A stretch of 64,000 bases of DNA from Sporolituus thermophilus DSM 23256 (GCF_900102435.1 NZ_FNBU01000004.1:78460-142459), one strand, 5' to 3'. Shown: positions 38,466 to 47,382, numbered from the stretch's first letter. The notes: generated by a model not told the origin, from the sequence alone. Numbers and translations are program-made.

Positions 38466-39143
38466 ATGAGTATTAATCTGAAAGAAATTACCAAAATATA
38501 CCATATGGGCGACCAGGTAGTGCATGCTTTAGCCGGCGTAACGCTGGACATTGCCGCCGGTGAGTTTACGGCCATCATGGGCCCGTCCGGTTCCGGCAAA
38601 TCGACGCTGATGAATATCCTTGGTTGTCTTGATCGACCAACTAGCGGCTCTTACCGGCTGGACGGACAGGAAGTCGCCAGCTTAAGTGACGATGAACTGG
38701 CGGTCATCCGCAATCAAAAAATTGGTTTTGTGTTTCAGAACTTTAATTTACTGCCGCGCATGTCGGCCCTGCAAAATGTAGCGCTGCCGCTTGTCTACGC
38801 CGGGAAAGCCAAACATGAGCGATTAGAGCGCGCGGCACGGGCTTTAACCATGGTCGGCCTTGAACACCGTTTGCACCACCGTCCCAACGAATTGTCGGGT
38901 GGCCAGCGGCAGCGGGTGGCCATTGCCCGCGCGCTGGTCAACAATCCGACTATCCTGATGGCCGACGAGCCGACCGGTAACCTTGACACCAAGTCAGGGG
39001 ACGAGATCATGCAAATCTTTACCGAACTGAACCGGCAAGGACGGACCATTATCCTAATCACGCATGAACCAGACATTGCCGCCTTTGCCCGCCGCATCAT
39101 TCATATTCGCGACGGACAGGTCGTGCGGGACGAAAGGCGATAG
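38466..39143 (+). CDS. MacB-type ABC transporter ATP-binding protein
   Basis: 225 residues. Walker [13 protein letters not shown], signature [15 protein letters not shown], Walker [13 protein letters not shown]. LolD/MacB-type ATPase separated from its permease, as in Firmicutes. Starts 13 bp after macA. Confidence 0.95.
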   Translation: MSINLKEITKIYHMGDQVVHALAGVTLDIAAGEFTAIMGPSGSGKSTLMNILGCLDRPTSGSYRLDGQEVASLSDDELAVIRNQKIGFVFQNFNLLPRMSALQNVALPLVYAGKAKHERLERAARALTMVGLEHRLHHRPNELSGGQRQRVAIARALVNNPTILMADEPTGNLDTKSGDEIMQIFTELNRQGRTIILITHEPDIAAFARRIIHIRDGQVVRDERR

Positions 39144-39158
39144 GGGGAGGAAAGCGAC

Positions 39159-40373
39159 GTGTTTTGGGAAAGCGTCCTTATTGCCCTCGAAGGGTTAAAA
39201 GCCAATAAGTTGCGCTCTATTCTCACCATGCTGGGCATCATTATCGGCGTTGGCGCCGTTATCGCCATGGTGTCCATCGGCTTGGGCGTGCGGGAAAAGG
39301 TGCAAAACTCTATTGCTGGGCTTGGCAGTAATCTGCTTATTGTCACCCCGGGAGCGACGTCGCCCACCGGTGTCCGGCTGGCGGCCGGCTCGAGCACTAC
39401 GCTGACGAACAAGGATGCCCAGGCCATTGCCCGGGAAATCGCCGGGGTCAGTATGGTCGCTCCCAGCGTCAGTCGGCAGTATCAAATCGTTTACGGCAAC
39501 AAAAACTGGATCACCAACGTGCAGGGGACAACGCCGGAGTTTCTCGCTGTTCGCAATTTTACAATGGAAACGGGAACTTTTTTTACCAATCAAGACGTCG
39601 ATACGCGTGCCCGCGTGGCCGTACTGGGCAAGACGGTGGCGGAAAATCTCTTTGGGGACATCAGCCCTGTCGGGCAGACCATCAGAATAAACAAAGCCCC
39701 GTTTCGCGTTATCGGCGTGCTGGAAGCTAAAGGTCAATCGGCAGGCGGCGCCGATCAAGATGATCTGGTTGTTATTCCCTTGACGACGGCGCAGGAGAGG
39801 ATGCTGGGGATTACTTATCTGCACAGCATTAGTGTGCAAGCAGCAAGCCCGGAAGTAATCAACCAGGTGCAGGAGGATATTACCACCCTCCTGCGAACGC
39901 GCCACCGGCTGGGGCCGAATGTTCCCGACAACTTCACGGTGCGCAACCTGGCGGCCGTTATGGCCACTGCCGAGGAAACCACCCGAACAATCACGCTGCT
40001 GCTGGGGAACATTGCCGCCATTTCTCTCTTGGTTGGCGGCATCGGCATCATGAATATCATGCTGGTGTCGGTAACGGAGCGGACGCGGGAAATAGGCATC
40101 CGCAAGGCCCTTGGCGCTACTTACCGCAATATTTTGCTTCAGTTTTTGATTGAAGCGGTCATTATTGGCGTGACCGGCGGCCTGATCGGTATTGCCGTGG
40201 GAATAGGCGGGGTGTATGTCATTTCGGTTCTTGCCGAATGGAATACGGTGATCTCATTTGCGGCTATCATCATGGCGTTTGGTTTTTCCGTACTTGTCGG
40301 CCTATTTTTCGGCATCTATCCCGCCCGTAAGGCAGCGCTGCTTGATCCCATCGAGGCTCTGCGGTATGAATAA
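39159..40373 (+). CDS. MacB-type ABC transporter permease
   Basis: 404 residues from GTG 39159. One N-terminal helix, a large extracytoplasmic MacB core (about 45-270) and three C-terminal helices with the FtsX-like segment SVTERTREIGIRKALGATYRNIL. With the ATPase and MacA adaptor it forms an export pump for antibiotics, peptides or siderophores; the cargo is unknown. Confidence 0.93.
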   Translation: MFWESVLIALEGLKANKLRSILTMLGIIIGVGAVIAMVSIGLGVREKVQNSIAGLGSNLLIVTPGATSPTGVRLAAGSSTTLTNKDAQAIAREIAGVSMVAPSVSRQYQIVYGNKNWITNVQGTTPEFLAVRNFTMETGTFFTNQDVDTRARVAVLGKTVAENLFGDISPVGQTIRINKAPFRVIGVLEAKGQSAGGADQDDLVVIPLTTAQERMLGITYLHSISVQAASPEVINQVQEDITTLLRTRHRLGPNVPDNFTVRNLAAVMATAEETTRTITLLLGNIAAISLLVGGIGIMNIMLVSVTERTREIGIRKALGATYRNILLQFLIEAVIIGVTGGLIGIAVGIGGVYVISVLAEWNTVISFAAIIMAFGFSVLVGLFFGIYPARKAALLDPIEALRYE

Positions 40374-40422
40374 ATTTTGTTTCTGGTACAATAAAAGACA
40401 TAACCGGCGAAAGGAGTCGTTT

Positions 40423-40560
40423 ATGGGGTACATTTACGCCTTATGGAATTATCTAAAAACGGACAAGGCCCGCTATGATCTGATGGACTATATTCGGGCC
40501 GCTGTCATTATTGGCGCGGTCATGGCCATGGTGCGCGTGCTGGCGGACATCCTTCTTTAG
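40423..40560 (+). CDS. Small hypothetical membrane protein (45 residues)
   Basis: ATG at 40423 with AAAGGAG 7 bases upstream, ending in TAG. The peptide starts MGYIYALWNYLKTDKARYDL and has one C-terminal helix (AAVIIGAVMAMVRVLADILL). It lies between the efflux permease and nadD, about 50 bp after the permease stop. I do not recognise it. The strong ribosome-binding site and the amphipathic-plus-helix layout support translation. Confidence 0.6.
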   Translation: MGYIYALWNYLKTDKARYDLMDYIRAAVIIGAVMAMVRVLADILL

Positions 40561-40576
40561 CCCGCCATTTTGTTTC

Positions 40577-40605
40577 TTCCAAGTAGGACAACACTCTGCT
40601 ATAAT
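40577..40605 (+). promoter_or_regulatory. Predicted promoter of nadD
   Basis: Weak -35 TTCCAA (40577-40582), 17-bp spacer, perfect TATAAT at 40600-40605, 36 bp before nadD. Confidence 0.5.
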
Positions 40606-40641
40606 AGGGAAAGAACTTATTCATAGCAGGGAGAGGGCCAA

Positions 40642-41259
40642 ATGGCGGAGTGTAAGACACGGATCGGCATTATGGGCGGTACTTTCGATCCCATTCACAT
40701 TGGTCATCTTGTGACGGCGGAAGCAGTCCGGATTGAGTTCGGCTTGGACAAAGTGCTTTTCATTCCGGCTGCTAATCCGCCGCATAAGCAGCATGCGCAG
40801 GTAACGCCGGCGATTCACCGTTATATTATGACGGTTATGGCGACCTATTCCAACCCCAGTTTTTTTGTATCGCCCATCGAGCTTGAGCGACCAGGCCCAT
40901 CCTATACCATTGATACAGTACGGGCCCTTATTGACCAATATGGCGAAAAATCGGATTTCTATTTCATTACCGGCGCCGATGCCATTGCCGACTTGCCAAC
41001 CTGGAAAGACATTGACGAACTGCTCGGTTTGTGCCATTTCGTCGCTGCTACCCGGCCCGGATGCATCAGCATGATCGATGCGGTCATTCGCCGGTTCGGG
41101 GCCAAAGGCCGTCAGCGTATTCACCGGCTATCCACGCCGGAGCTCGAGATTTCGTCTACCGATATCCGCGAGCGCGTAAAACTTGGGCGGTCGATTAAAT
41201 ACATTGTCCCCGAAAGCGTGGAGCAGTATATTCTTAAAGAAGGCTTATACCGTAGCTAG
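40642..41259 (+). CDS. nadD: Nicotinate-nucleotide adenylyltransferase
   Basis: 205 residues. Nucleotidyltransferase motif GGTFDPIHIGHLV (residues 11-23) and ISSTDIRERV near the C-terminus. Makes deamido-NAD in NAD synthesis. It heads the Firmicutes cluster nadD-yqeK-LCP-rsfS, here interrupted by an RRM gene. Confidence 0.96.
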   Translation: MAECKTRIGIMGGTFDPIHIGHLVTAEAVRIEFGLDKVLFIPAANPPHKQHAQVTPAIHRYIMTVMATYSNPSFFVSPIELERPGPSYTIDTVRALIDQYGEKSDFYFITGADAIADLPTWKDIDELLGLCHFVAATRPGCISMIDAVIRRFGAKGRQRIHRLSTPELEISSTDIRERVKLGRSIKYIVPESVEQYILKEGLYRS

Positions 41260-41290
41260 CAGTGTGCCAAATTAAGGCAGGCATAAATTA

Positions 41291-41353
41291 CGGAGAATCG
41301 TAAATAATGAAAATGTAAACATCATTCCAATTCGCGAAAGAGGTGATTCTCCG
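41291..41353 (+). promoter_or_regulatory. 5'UTR inverted repeat before the RRM gene
   Basis: CGGAGAATC (41291-41299) is perfectly complementary to GATTCTCCG (41345-41353), one base before the ATG at 41355. Pairing would bury the region between the GAGGTG site and the start codon. Possible translational control element; no experiment is implied. Confidence 0.5.
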
Positions 41354-41354
41354 C

Positions 41355-41606
41355 ATGGCAAAAACTCTGTATGTCGGCAATCTTCCTTGGGGAACTACTG
41401 AAGCGGCTCTTGCTGATGCTTTCCGGCCGTATGGCACTGTATACTCCAGCCGTATCATTATGGATAAGGAAACAGGGCGCTCCCGGGGGTTCGGCTTTGT
41501 CGAAGTAGCCGATGAAGATGCTGAAAAAATGGTTACGGCAATGAATGGCTCAGAGCTTGGCGGTCGCCAGATTGTCGTCAACGAAGCCAAACCGCGCCAA
41601 GAGTAA
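41355..41606 (+). CDS. RRM-domain RNA-binding protein
   Basis: 83 residues, single RRM. RNP2 LYVGNL (residues 4-9) and RNP1 RGFGFVEV (about 43-50). Resembles the small cold-regulated Rbp proteins of cyanobacteria and a few other bacteria. ATG 41355 uses GAGGTG at 41340-41345. It splits the usual nadD-yqeK neighbourhood. Confidence 0.9.
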   Translation: MAKTLYVGNLPWGTTEAALADAFRPYGTVYSSRIIMDKETGRSRGFGFVEVADEDAEKMVTAMNGSELGGRQIVVNEAKPRQE

Positions 41607-41638
41607 GTACTGAGCAAGCGCCAACTTGATATAGGGAA

Positions 41639-41667
41639 AGAGCCTCCTTGCGGGGGCTTTTTATTTT
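41639..41667 (+). terminator. Rho-independent terminator after the RRM gene
   Basis: Stem AGCCTCC / GGGGGCT with a TTGC loop and a T-rich tail. Confidence 0.8.
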
Positions 41668-41715
41668 TAGAGGAATAATGGGAGAAAAGGGCGAATTTTG
41701 CTGTGGGTGAAAGTT

Positions 41716-42282
41716 ATGGATTACGAACAAATTAAGGCAAATTTGGCACGGCGCCTAACGCCTAAGCGACTGGCTCATTCCGTAGGTGTAAGCGAAACAT
41801 CCGCCTGGCTTGCGGAAAAATACGGCGCTGACGTCCGTCAGGCGCGGCTGGCCGGTCTGGTGCATGACTGCGCCCGGGAGATGACCAGCAATAACCTATT
41901 GCAATTGGCTGAGGCCTTTGGTATAGTGGTGAATGATGTCGAACGGCAGGAGCCTGTTTTGCTTCACGCCCCTGTCGGGGCGGCGCTGGCTGAACGGGAA
42001 TACGGCATCCGCGACCCCCAAATCCTGCGGGCGATTGCCCTGCATACCACCGGCGGCGCAGATTTAACATTGTTGGATAAAATTATCTACCTTGCCGATT
42101 TTATCGAGCCTCATCGCGATTTTCCCGGCGTAGACAAGCTGCGTTCGCTGGCGCGAATCGATTTGGACGCGGCAGTACTTGCCGCATATGACCAGACGCT
42201 GCAGTATATTGTCGGTCGCCGTGCCCTGCTCCACCCGGCTACGGTAGAAGGCCGCAACCAGTTGCTGATAAAGCTGAAATAG
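41716..42282 (+). CDS. yqeK: YqeK-family HD-domain phosphohydrolase
   Basis: 188 residues from ATG 41716; an in-frame TTG at 41698 is an alternative, as the ribosome-binding site is weak. HD motif LAGLVHDCAREM near residues 48-60 and the N-terminal histidine HSVGVSETSAWLA. YqeK proteins hydrolyse diadenosine tetraphosphate symmetrically. The neighbours nadD and rsfS are the standard context. Confidence 0.88.
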   Translation: MDYEQIKANLARRLTPKRLAHSVGVSETSAWLAEKYGADVRQARLAGLVHDCAREMTSNNLLQLAEAFGIVVNDVERQEPVLLHAPVGAALAEREYGIRDPQILRAIALHTTGGADLTLLDKIIYLADFIEPHRDFPGVDKLRSLARIDLDAAVLAAYDQTLQYIVGRRALLHPATVEGRNQLLIKLK

Positions 42283-42317
42283 TATTTGTGCATTTGTCTT
42301 GGGAGAGGAGGATGACT

Positions 42318-43286
42318 ATGCGCAAAACGCGACGTCGCATCCGCTGGTCCCGCGTCTTTTTGCTACTCTTGGTGATTGCTGCTCTAACCATTTCGTTGGC
42401 CGGCGCGGCTCTTTACGCCTATGAAACTTTTTTTGCGGCGCCGGTGACCGCGCGGCAGACGCCGGCGCCGGGGTCGTCCCTGCCTTCTGCTGATAAGCTT
42501 AATAAACGCATAAACGTGTTGCTTTTGGGGGTTGATGACGGCGATACCGAAACACCGGGGGCTCCCCGACGCTCCGATACGATGATGGTAGCCAGCGTCA
42601 ATCCGGATGACGGCACGGTTAGCCTGCTATCCATTCCCCGTGATACGCGGGTGGTCATTCCCGGACACAAGGGTTATGATAAAATTACCCATGCCTTCGC
42701 CTACGGTGGGCCACAGCTTGCCGTCCGTACTGTCGAAGAACTGCTCGCCATTCCGATTCACTATTATGTGGTCGTTGATTGGCGGGGGTTCATAAAGTTG
42801 ATTGATATTCTGGGCGGCGTCGATCTTTATGTGGAAAGTAACATGGATTATGAAGATCCCTATGCCGGTTTGAAAATTCATTTGGATAAAGGTTATCAGC
42901 ATCTGGATGGCCAAAAGGCAGGTCAGTACGTTCGCTTTCGCCATGACGAGCTGGGGGATATTGGTCGCGTGCAGCGCCAGCAGCGATTTTTGAAGGCGCT
43001 GGCCAATGAAATGCTGCAGGTTGGGACCATTTTTAAACTGCCGGCTTTGGTGTCAACCATTGATCAGTATGTTGAGACCGACATGAGCCTGTTTACGATG
43101 ATGAGGTTGGCTAACAGCCTTAAAGGACTGCCGGCCGGCGGTGTGCGTACCGAAGTACTGCCTGGTAATTTTGCCACTATCGACGGTCTCAGTTTTTGGG
43201 TAGTAGACAAAGAACAGACCAAACGCATTGTAGAAAAAATGTTTACGGTAAAAACTACCAATGTTGGCCAACTGCCGACCCGTTAA
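42318..43286 (+). CDS. LytR-CpsA-Psr family glycopolymer transferase
   Basis: 322 residues from ATG 42318 (GAGAGGAGG at 42303-42311). N-terminal basic region and helix (about 10-35), then the LCP domain with VLLLGVDDG, RRSDTMMVASVN, LLSIPRDTRV and the arginine motif QYVRFRHDELGDIGRVQRQQRF. It attaches wall polymers to peptidoglycan. Placed between yqeK and rsfS as in related genomes. Confidence 0.93.
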   Translation: MRKTRRRIRWSRVFLLLLVIAALTISLAGAALYAYETFFAAPVTARQTPAPGSSLPSADKLNKRINVLLLGVDDGDTETPGAPRRSDTMMVASVNPDDGTVSLLSIPRDTRVVIPGHKGYDKITHAFAYGGPQLAVRTVEELLAIPIHYYVVVDWRGFIKLIDILGGVDLYVESNMDYEDPYAGLKIHLDKGYQHLDGQKAGQYVRFRHDELGDIGRVQRQQRFLKALANEMLQVGTIFKLPALVSTIDQYVETDMSLFTMMRLANSLKGLPAGGVRTEVLPGNFATIDGLSFWVVDKEQTKRIVEKMFTVKTTNVGQLPTR

Positions 43287-43287
43287 A

Positions 43288-43322
43288 CCAACAACCTGCG
43301 GTTTTCAGCCGCAGGTTGTTGG
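43288..43322 (+). terminator. Strong hairpin after the LCP gene
   Basis: 14-bp perfect stem CCAACAACCTGCGG / CCGCAGGTTGTTGG with a 7-nt loop. The U tract is weak (CCTGTT), so termination may be partial. No gene is seen in 43323-43470. Confidence 0.6.
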
Positions 43323-43480
43323 CCTGTTCAAATTCCCGGCCTTGAGGACAGCCAGGCTTGCACCGGCGCTAAAAGCCAGGCGCGCAAGTTTTCCGAGAGG
43401 AGCCTTGGCGTTTGAAGAGAATAGAATATTATAAGATGAAGAAGCTAAATTAGAGTTACTCATTTGCAGGAGGTAGAGTA

Positions 43481-43831
43481 ATGACTGATACACCCATTCA
43501 TATGCCGGAACTGGTTGCCGCCGCGGCCAGTGATAAAAAAGCCCGTGATATTGTAATCCTTGATGTGCAAGGCATATCGCCCGTGACCGATTATTTTGTT
43601 ATTTGCAGTGCCAACACCAGCACGCAAGTCCAGGCTATTGCCGACAATATCGAGGAAAAACTTGAGGAGAAAGGCGTTAAGCCTTTGCACAAGGAAGGAT
43701 ACCGCGAGGCACGGTGGGTGCTATTAGACTACGGTTCCTGCGTGGCCCATATCTTTGTGGAAGAGGACCGGCGGTTTTACAACCTTGAACGGCTGTGGGG
43801 CGATGCAAAAGCCAAGGTGTACCATGAATAG
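43481..43831 (+). CDS. rsfS: Ribosome silencing factor RsfS
   Basis: 116 residues. AADKKARDIVILDVQGISPVTDYFVICSANTSTQVQAIADNIEEKL and LLDYGSCVAHIFVEEDRRFYNLERLWGDA-type motifs are diagnostic. Binds L14 to block subunit joining in starvation. AGGAGG lies upstream. Stop overlaps the next gene by 8 bases. Confidence 0.95.
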   Translation: MTDTPIHMPELVAAAASDKKARDIVILDVQGISPVTDYFVICSANTSTQVQAIADNIEEKLEEKGVKPLHKEGYREARWVLLDYGSCVAHIFVEEDRRFYNLERLWGDAKAKVYHE

Positions 43832-44735
43832 TCGCTCTAAGTCTATGACCGCGCCCCGACTGGAGCCCGGGCAGGTAGTAACGCTGAAAGTAGCACGGCA
43901 GACAGATCTGGGAGCTTTTTTGGATGCCGGCACCGGCCGGACGGCAGATGACATTTTGCTGCATAAAATGCAGCAAACGGCGGCGGTAGCAGTCGGGGAA
44001 GAAGTTAAAGTTTACTTATATCGCGATCCCAAAGGCCGTTTAGCTGCCAGTATGCGTTTGCCACAGATGCGGCCTGGACAGATTGCCAGGGTAAAAGTGA
44101 TTAATGTCACCCGGGATGGAGCTTTTGTCGATATCGGGGCGGAGCGGGGCGTATTTATGCCTTTTGCCGGTATGCGCGGCCGGGTAAAGCGCGGCGACCG
44201 GGTATGGGTCAAGCTGTATACGGACAAGTCCGGACGGCCGGCGGTCACGATGGACGTGGACGAAGAAATCGCCCGGGCGGCACGGCCGGCTCAGGATATA
44301 AAAATTGGAGATCAGGTTACCGGCACCATTTATAGTGAAGGGGAAAGCGGTTTCTTTTTATTTACCGCCGAACGTTACATCGCTTTTCTCCATAAAGACG
44401 AGGTTACCAGGCCGCTGAGAATGGGCGAGGAGATTACCGTCAGAGTGACGTATCTTCGTCCTGACGGCCGTATCAATGTTTCGATGCGGCCGCAAAAGGA
44501 AGATGCCATTGACGTAGATGCCCAAAACATTTTGGCCATGCTGCGCTCGCGCGGCGGTAAGATGCCTTACAGCGACGATACGGCACCGGAAGTGATCAAA
44601 GAAAAGTTTCAGATCAGCAAAGCTGCCTTTAAACGCGCGCTAGGACGCCTCATGAAAGAAGGGCTTGTCGTTCAGCGGGAAGGCTGGACATACCTGGCCG
44701 GGCAAGAGCATGAAGGAGCGGGAAAGCAGCCGTAG
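43824..44735 (+). CDS. cvfB: S1-domain RNA-binding protein (CvfB-like)
   Basis: 303 residues from ATG 43824 (AAGGTG at 43815-43820), overlapping rsfS. Three S1-type beta barrels: LKVARQTDLGAFLDAG, VKVINVTRDGAFVDIG and GTIYSEGESGFFLFTAE. A winged-helix C-terminus (ISKAAFKRALGRLMKEGLV) follows, as in YitL/CvfB. Possible virulence- or translation-linked RNA factor. Confidence 0.88.
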   Translation: MNSRSKSMTAPRLEPGQVVTLKVARQTDLGAFLDAGTGRTADDILLHKMQQTAAVAVGEEVKVYLYRDPKGRLAASMRLPQMRPGQIARVKVINVTRDGAFVDIGAERGVFMPFAGMRGRVKRGDRVWVKLYTDKSGRPAVTMDVDEEIARAARPAQDIKIGDQVTGTIYSEGESGFFLFTAERYIAFLHKDEVTRPLRMGEEITVRVTYLRPDGRINVSMRPQKEDAIDVDAQNILAMLRSRGGKMPYSDDTAPEVIKEKFQISKAAFKRALGRLMKEGLVVQREGWTYLAGQEHEGAGKQP

Positions 44736-44784
44736 GGCTTGCTTTCCCGCGGTAAACTCAAGAAAAATTTTTATAACAAAACTG

Positions 44785-44814
44785 TTGACATTATGTCGCG
44801 TAATACGATATAAT
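44785..44814 (+). promoter_or_regulatory. Strong sigma-A promoter of tRNA-Ala
   Basis: Perfect TTGACA at 44785-44790, 18-bp spacer, perfect TATAAT at 44809-44814. Confidence 0.85.
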
Positions 44815-44858
44815 AACCAATGTCGGCGGAACATGCGGCGACAAAATGATAAAGAGTA

Positions 44859-44935
<77 letters not shown>

Positions 44936-44938
44936 AGT

Positions 44939-44985
44939 AAAATTAAGGTCTGCGAGGTGCCTACCACGTAGGCCTTAATTTTTTA
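44939..44985 (+). terminator. Terminator after tRNA-Ala
   Basis: 13-bp stem AAAATTAAGGTCT / AGGCCTTAATTTT around an 18-nt loop, then T4. The 44986-45333 stretch that follows holds a TTCCGA...TCGGAA hairpin and the region before the next gene; I see no supported gene. Confidence 0.8.
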
Positions 44986-45333
44986 TATTTACTAACAATC
45001 TGGTATGCAAGCATACCGGATTTAGCAAAGGGCAAAGGTTTGTGTAGGTCTTGCTCAAAACAGTTACTCATTTTGTCAAAGGCAACGTTGAAGCGGCAAC
45101 CAAGCGGCATTTCAAAAAGAAGTTGCCCCTTAGTTTCCATTGTATCCACGGTGTGGGTCCTGGATCGCATTTGCTTTAAAGCGGGTATAATTGTGCAGAA
45201 ACCGGAACTCCAAATCTTCCGATATATGTCGGAAGTTGTTTATTTTTGCGCATTGTATTTTGCTTACGGCTATAATATTATGAAATTACCAGTGGCTCTC
45301 TTTTCCACGACGGAATGAAAAGAGGCGGTATTG

Positions 45334-45813
45334 GTGACAAAAGCGTTAGTATGGCATTATGCCATTCATCTGGCGAAACTTTTTACCGTCGGCTATATTT
45401 TTTACCGGCTAGGGAAGAAGTTTCATGCTACTAACCCCTATTGGCATTACCTGATACCAATTTGGAACTATGTCATTTTGTGCCGCTGCGCAAGGATATC
45501 GCCTTATTACGCAGTAGGTTACCATGCCGCCTATTTTGCGGCTTCCGTTTTGCGACTAGTGGCCGAATATCTCAAGGAGCCGGCGTTGGCGAATATTTGG
45601 CTTTGTCTGTTTATTCTTTGTATTCTTGCCGAGGCGGAGATTTTTGGCAACCTGGCAGAACGTCTGAAAAAAGACTTTTGGCTGTACGGCTTAAGTGGAT
45701 TTATGGCCTATTTTCCGTTGGCCTTGCTTGTTTTGTCCAAAAATGAGCCGGAAGAGGCGCTGCGGGCGCAGCCACCTCTTCCGGACAATAGAAGTGACTA
45801 TCACGTGTATTAA
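45334..45813 (+). CDS. Hypothetical membrane protein, 159 residues
   Basis: GTG 45334 follows AGAGGCGG at 45321-45328. Four or five hydrophobic segments; charged C-terminal tail with PPLPDNRSDYHVY. Tyrosine- and tryptophan-rich (NPYWHYLIPIWNYVIL). No family is recognised. A terminator follows. Confidence 0.65.
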   Translation: MTKALVWHYAIHLAKLFTVGYIFYRLGKKFHATNPYWHYLIPIWNYVILCRCARISPYYAVGYHAAYFAASVLRLVAEYLKEPALANIWLCLFILCILAEAEIFGNLAERLKKDFWLYGLSGFMAYFPLALLVLSKNEPEEALRAQPPLPDNRSDYHVY

Positions 45814-45842
45814 CCGGCTAAAGGCCGGTTATCGATTTTTCG
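45811..45842 (+). terminator. Terminator after the membrane protein
   Basis: 8-bp stem TAACCGGC / GCCGGTTA, 5-nt loop, then TCGATTTTT. Confidence 0.78.
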
Positions 45843-46074
45843 ATAAAAACTAAGGGCGGAGGAGTACAAACTCCTCCGCCCAAATGCCCCATCCCTACAG
45901 ATAACATCGACCGAAAACTAACCAAGATTAAGTCGATCCGGTAACTCTGGGGAATGGTATCACGCGGCTTAAGTGAGGGTTAAATACAGAGAGACACTAT
46001 CCCGGTTTCAATCCAAGAAAAACACTTGACCAAACTTGCAAGGGTTTAAACCAGAGAAAGTAGGGATGGTGCTT
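45842..46074 (-). ncRNA. Stand-alone structured RNA, 6S-like candidate
   Basis: On the minus strand a promoter (46081-46109) precedes a transcript of about 230 nt. It starts near CCATCCCTAC (46069-46060) and closes with the perfect 10-bp partner GTAGGGATGG (45898-45889). Inside are CTCTGG / CCAGAG (46056-46051 with 45950-45945) and a local hairpin ATCGAC / GTCGAT on the 3' side. The RNA ends in an 11-bp GC-rich terminator (45881-45854) and TTAGTTTTT. There is no open reading frame and no downstream gene on this strand. Size, the closing rod and the large asymmetric inner bubble fit 6S RNA (SsrS), which binds sigma-A RNA polymerase, but another orphan class is possible. Confidence 0.6.
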
Positions 46075-46080
46075 ACTTAA

Positions 46081-46109
46081 AGCATAGCACGATCTGACAA
46101 AAAACGCAA
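46081..46109 (-). promoter_or_regulatory. Promoter of the structured RNA
   Basis: Read on the minus strand: TTGCGT (46109-46104), 17-bp spacer, TATGCT (46086-46081). The predicted start is near 46074, six bases before the closing stem. Confidence 0.5.
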
Positions 46110-46245
46110 TACTTATCTGAAAATTTTCGCTGTTTTTGCGGCCTTGCCCGAAATTTTCGCGGCAGGTAGTACACCAGCCGTTGACTTACCTGTCCGTCTA
46201 TTGTAAATTAAGGGAAAATATGCGAAGGGAAGGGATGGGTTAAGC

Positions 46246-47232
46246 ATGGACAAGATCAATTGGGGGATTATTGCCACCGGCACGATTGCGAAAAAGTTTG
46301 CCGCCACGATTGCCCAGCTCGCTGACTGTGGCGATGTTTTAGCGGTTGCTTCCCGCCAAAAAGAGACGGCTTACAGGTTTGCCAGTGATTATAACATACC
46401 TAGAGCATATGACAATTATCTGGACCTGGTGCAAGATCCTGATATCGATGTCGTATATATTGCTACTCCCCATGCGCAGCATTATGAAAATGCGAGACTG
46501 TGTCTTGAGCACGGTAAACATGTTCTTTGCGAAAAATCGTTTACCGTCAATGCTGCGCAAGCTGTCAAACTTATCCAACTGGCCAAAGCAAAAAAGCTGT
46601 TTCTTATGGAAGCCTTTTGGACAAAGTTTCTTCCCGGGTACCAACTGCTTAACAAAACTATTGCCGAAGGGGCAATCGGGACAATAACACATTTTCGCAC
46701 CCAGTATGGTTTTGCCCCAACCGGCGCCCGGTACGTGCGGAAGTTTGATCCCAATCTGGCCGGTGGGGCGCTTTTAGATATCGGGGTGTATGCCATAGGC
46801 GTGGCCGCCATGATTTTGGGTTACAATCCTAAACAAGTACACGCCAGCGCTATTATAGGTGAATACGGAACAGATAAATTTGACAGTATTATGCTGCAGT
46901 ATGAAAATGGCATAACAGCGCATTTAATTACCACGATTGGTTTAGATATTGGCTCACAGGCTGTTATCTTTGGCACAGAAGGCTATATCATCCTGCCAAA
47001 CTTTTCGGCGCTGCAGGAATTTACGGTCGTTAAGAGCGATAAGACTACATACACTCTCGCTTCTCCGTTTGAGATTAACGGCTTTGAATATCAAATCAGA
47101 GAAACTGAAAGGTGTATTAAGGCTGGGCAGCTTGAAAGTCCGATAATGACCCATCAAAATACTCTGGATGTAATGCGGCTTATGGATGAGGTGCGAGCTA
47201 TTTGGGGGCTTAAATTCCCTTGTGAAAATTAG
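46246..47232 (+). CDS. Gfo/Idh/MocA-family NAD(P)-dependent oxidoreductase
   Basis: 328 residues. Rossmann start WGIIATGTIAKKFA (residues 6-19), the EKSFTVNAAQAVKLI catalytic-lysine segment and GGALLDIGVYAIG. It is closest to the dihydrodiol-dehydrogenase/sugar dehydrogenase branch of the family. The codon usage is more AT-rich than the ribosomal block. No sugar operon is adjacent, so the substrate is unknown. Confidence 0.85.
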   Translation: MDKINWGIIATGTIAKKFAATIAQLADCGDVLAVASRQKETAYRFASDYNIPRAYDNYLDLVQDPDIDVVYIATPHAQHYENARLCLEHGKHVLCEKSFTVNAAQAVKLIQLAKAKKLFLMEAFWTKFLPGYQLLNKTIAEGAIGTITHFRTQYGFAPTGARYVRKFDPNLAGGALLDIGVYAIGVAAMILGYNPKQVHASAIIGEYGTDKFDSIMLQYENGITAHLITTIGLDIGSQAVIFGTEGYIILPNFSALQEFTVVKSDKTTYTLASPFEINGFEYQIRETERCIKAGQLESPIMTHQNTLDVMRLMDEVRAIWGLKFPCEN

Positions 47233-47259
47233 GTGTACGGTTCGGTTCCCCAAAAAATC

Positions 47260-47288
47260 AACCGGGCTAAACGGTCGCCCGGTTTTAT
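47260..47288 (+). terminator. Terminator after the oxidoreductase
   Basis: 8-bp stem AACCGGGC / GCCCGGTT, 9-nt loop, TTAT. Confidence 0.75.
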
Positions 47289-47382
47289 AATGTAGGTAAT
47301 AATGTATAAATATAGATGGAAGAAGCAGGAAACAAAGTTTTGCGGTTGAATTAAGTTCAAAAATGCTGATGAAAGGTGAGAG

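Noticed and set aside
43305..43493. Minus-strand open frame in the gap before rsfS
   Set aside because: The start lacks a ribosome-binding site (an anti-SD-like CCTCC lies there instead) and it overlaps the rsfS start region.
45040..45318. 92-codon open frame after the tRNA
   Set aside because: No ribosome-binding site, no recognisable motif, and a hairpin and AT-rich promoter-like DNA inside. An opposite-strand frame (44961-45170) is equally unsupported.
45940..45985. Plus-strand stretch resembling a T-box (GGAATGGTATCACG)
   Set aside because: Only about 10 of 14 positions fit, there is no antiterminator/terminator next to it, and the following gene is 280 bp away and not tRNA-linked.
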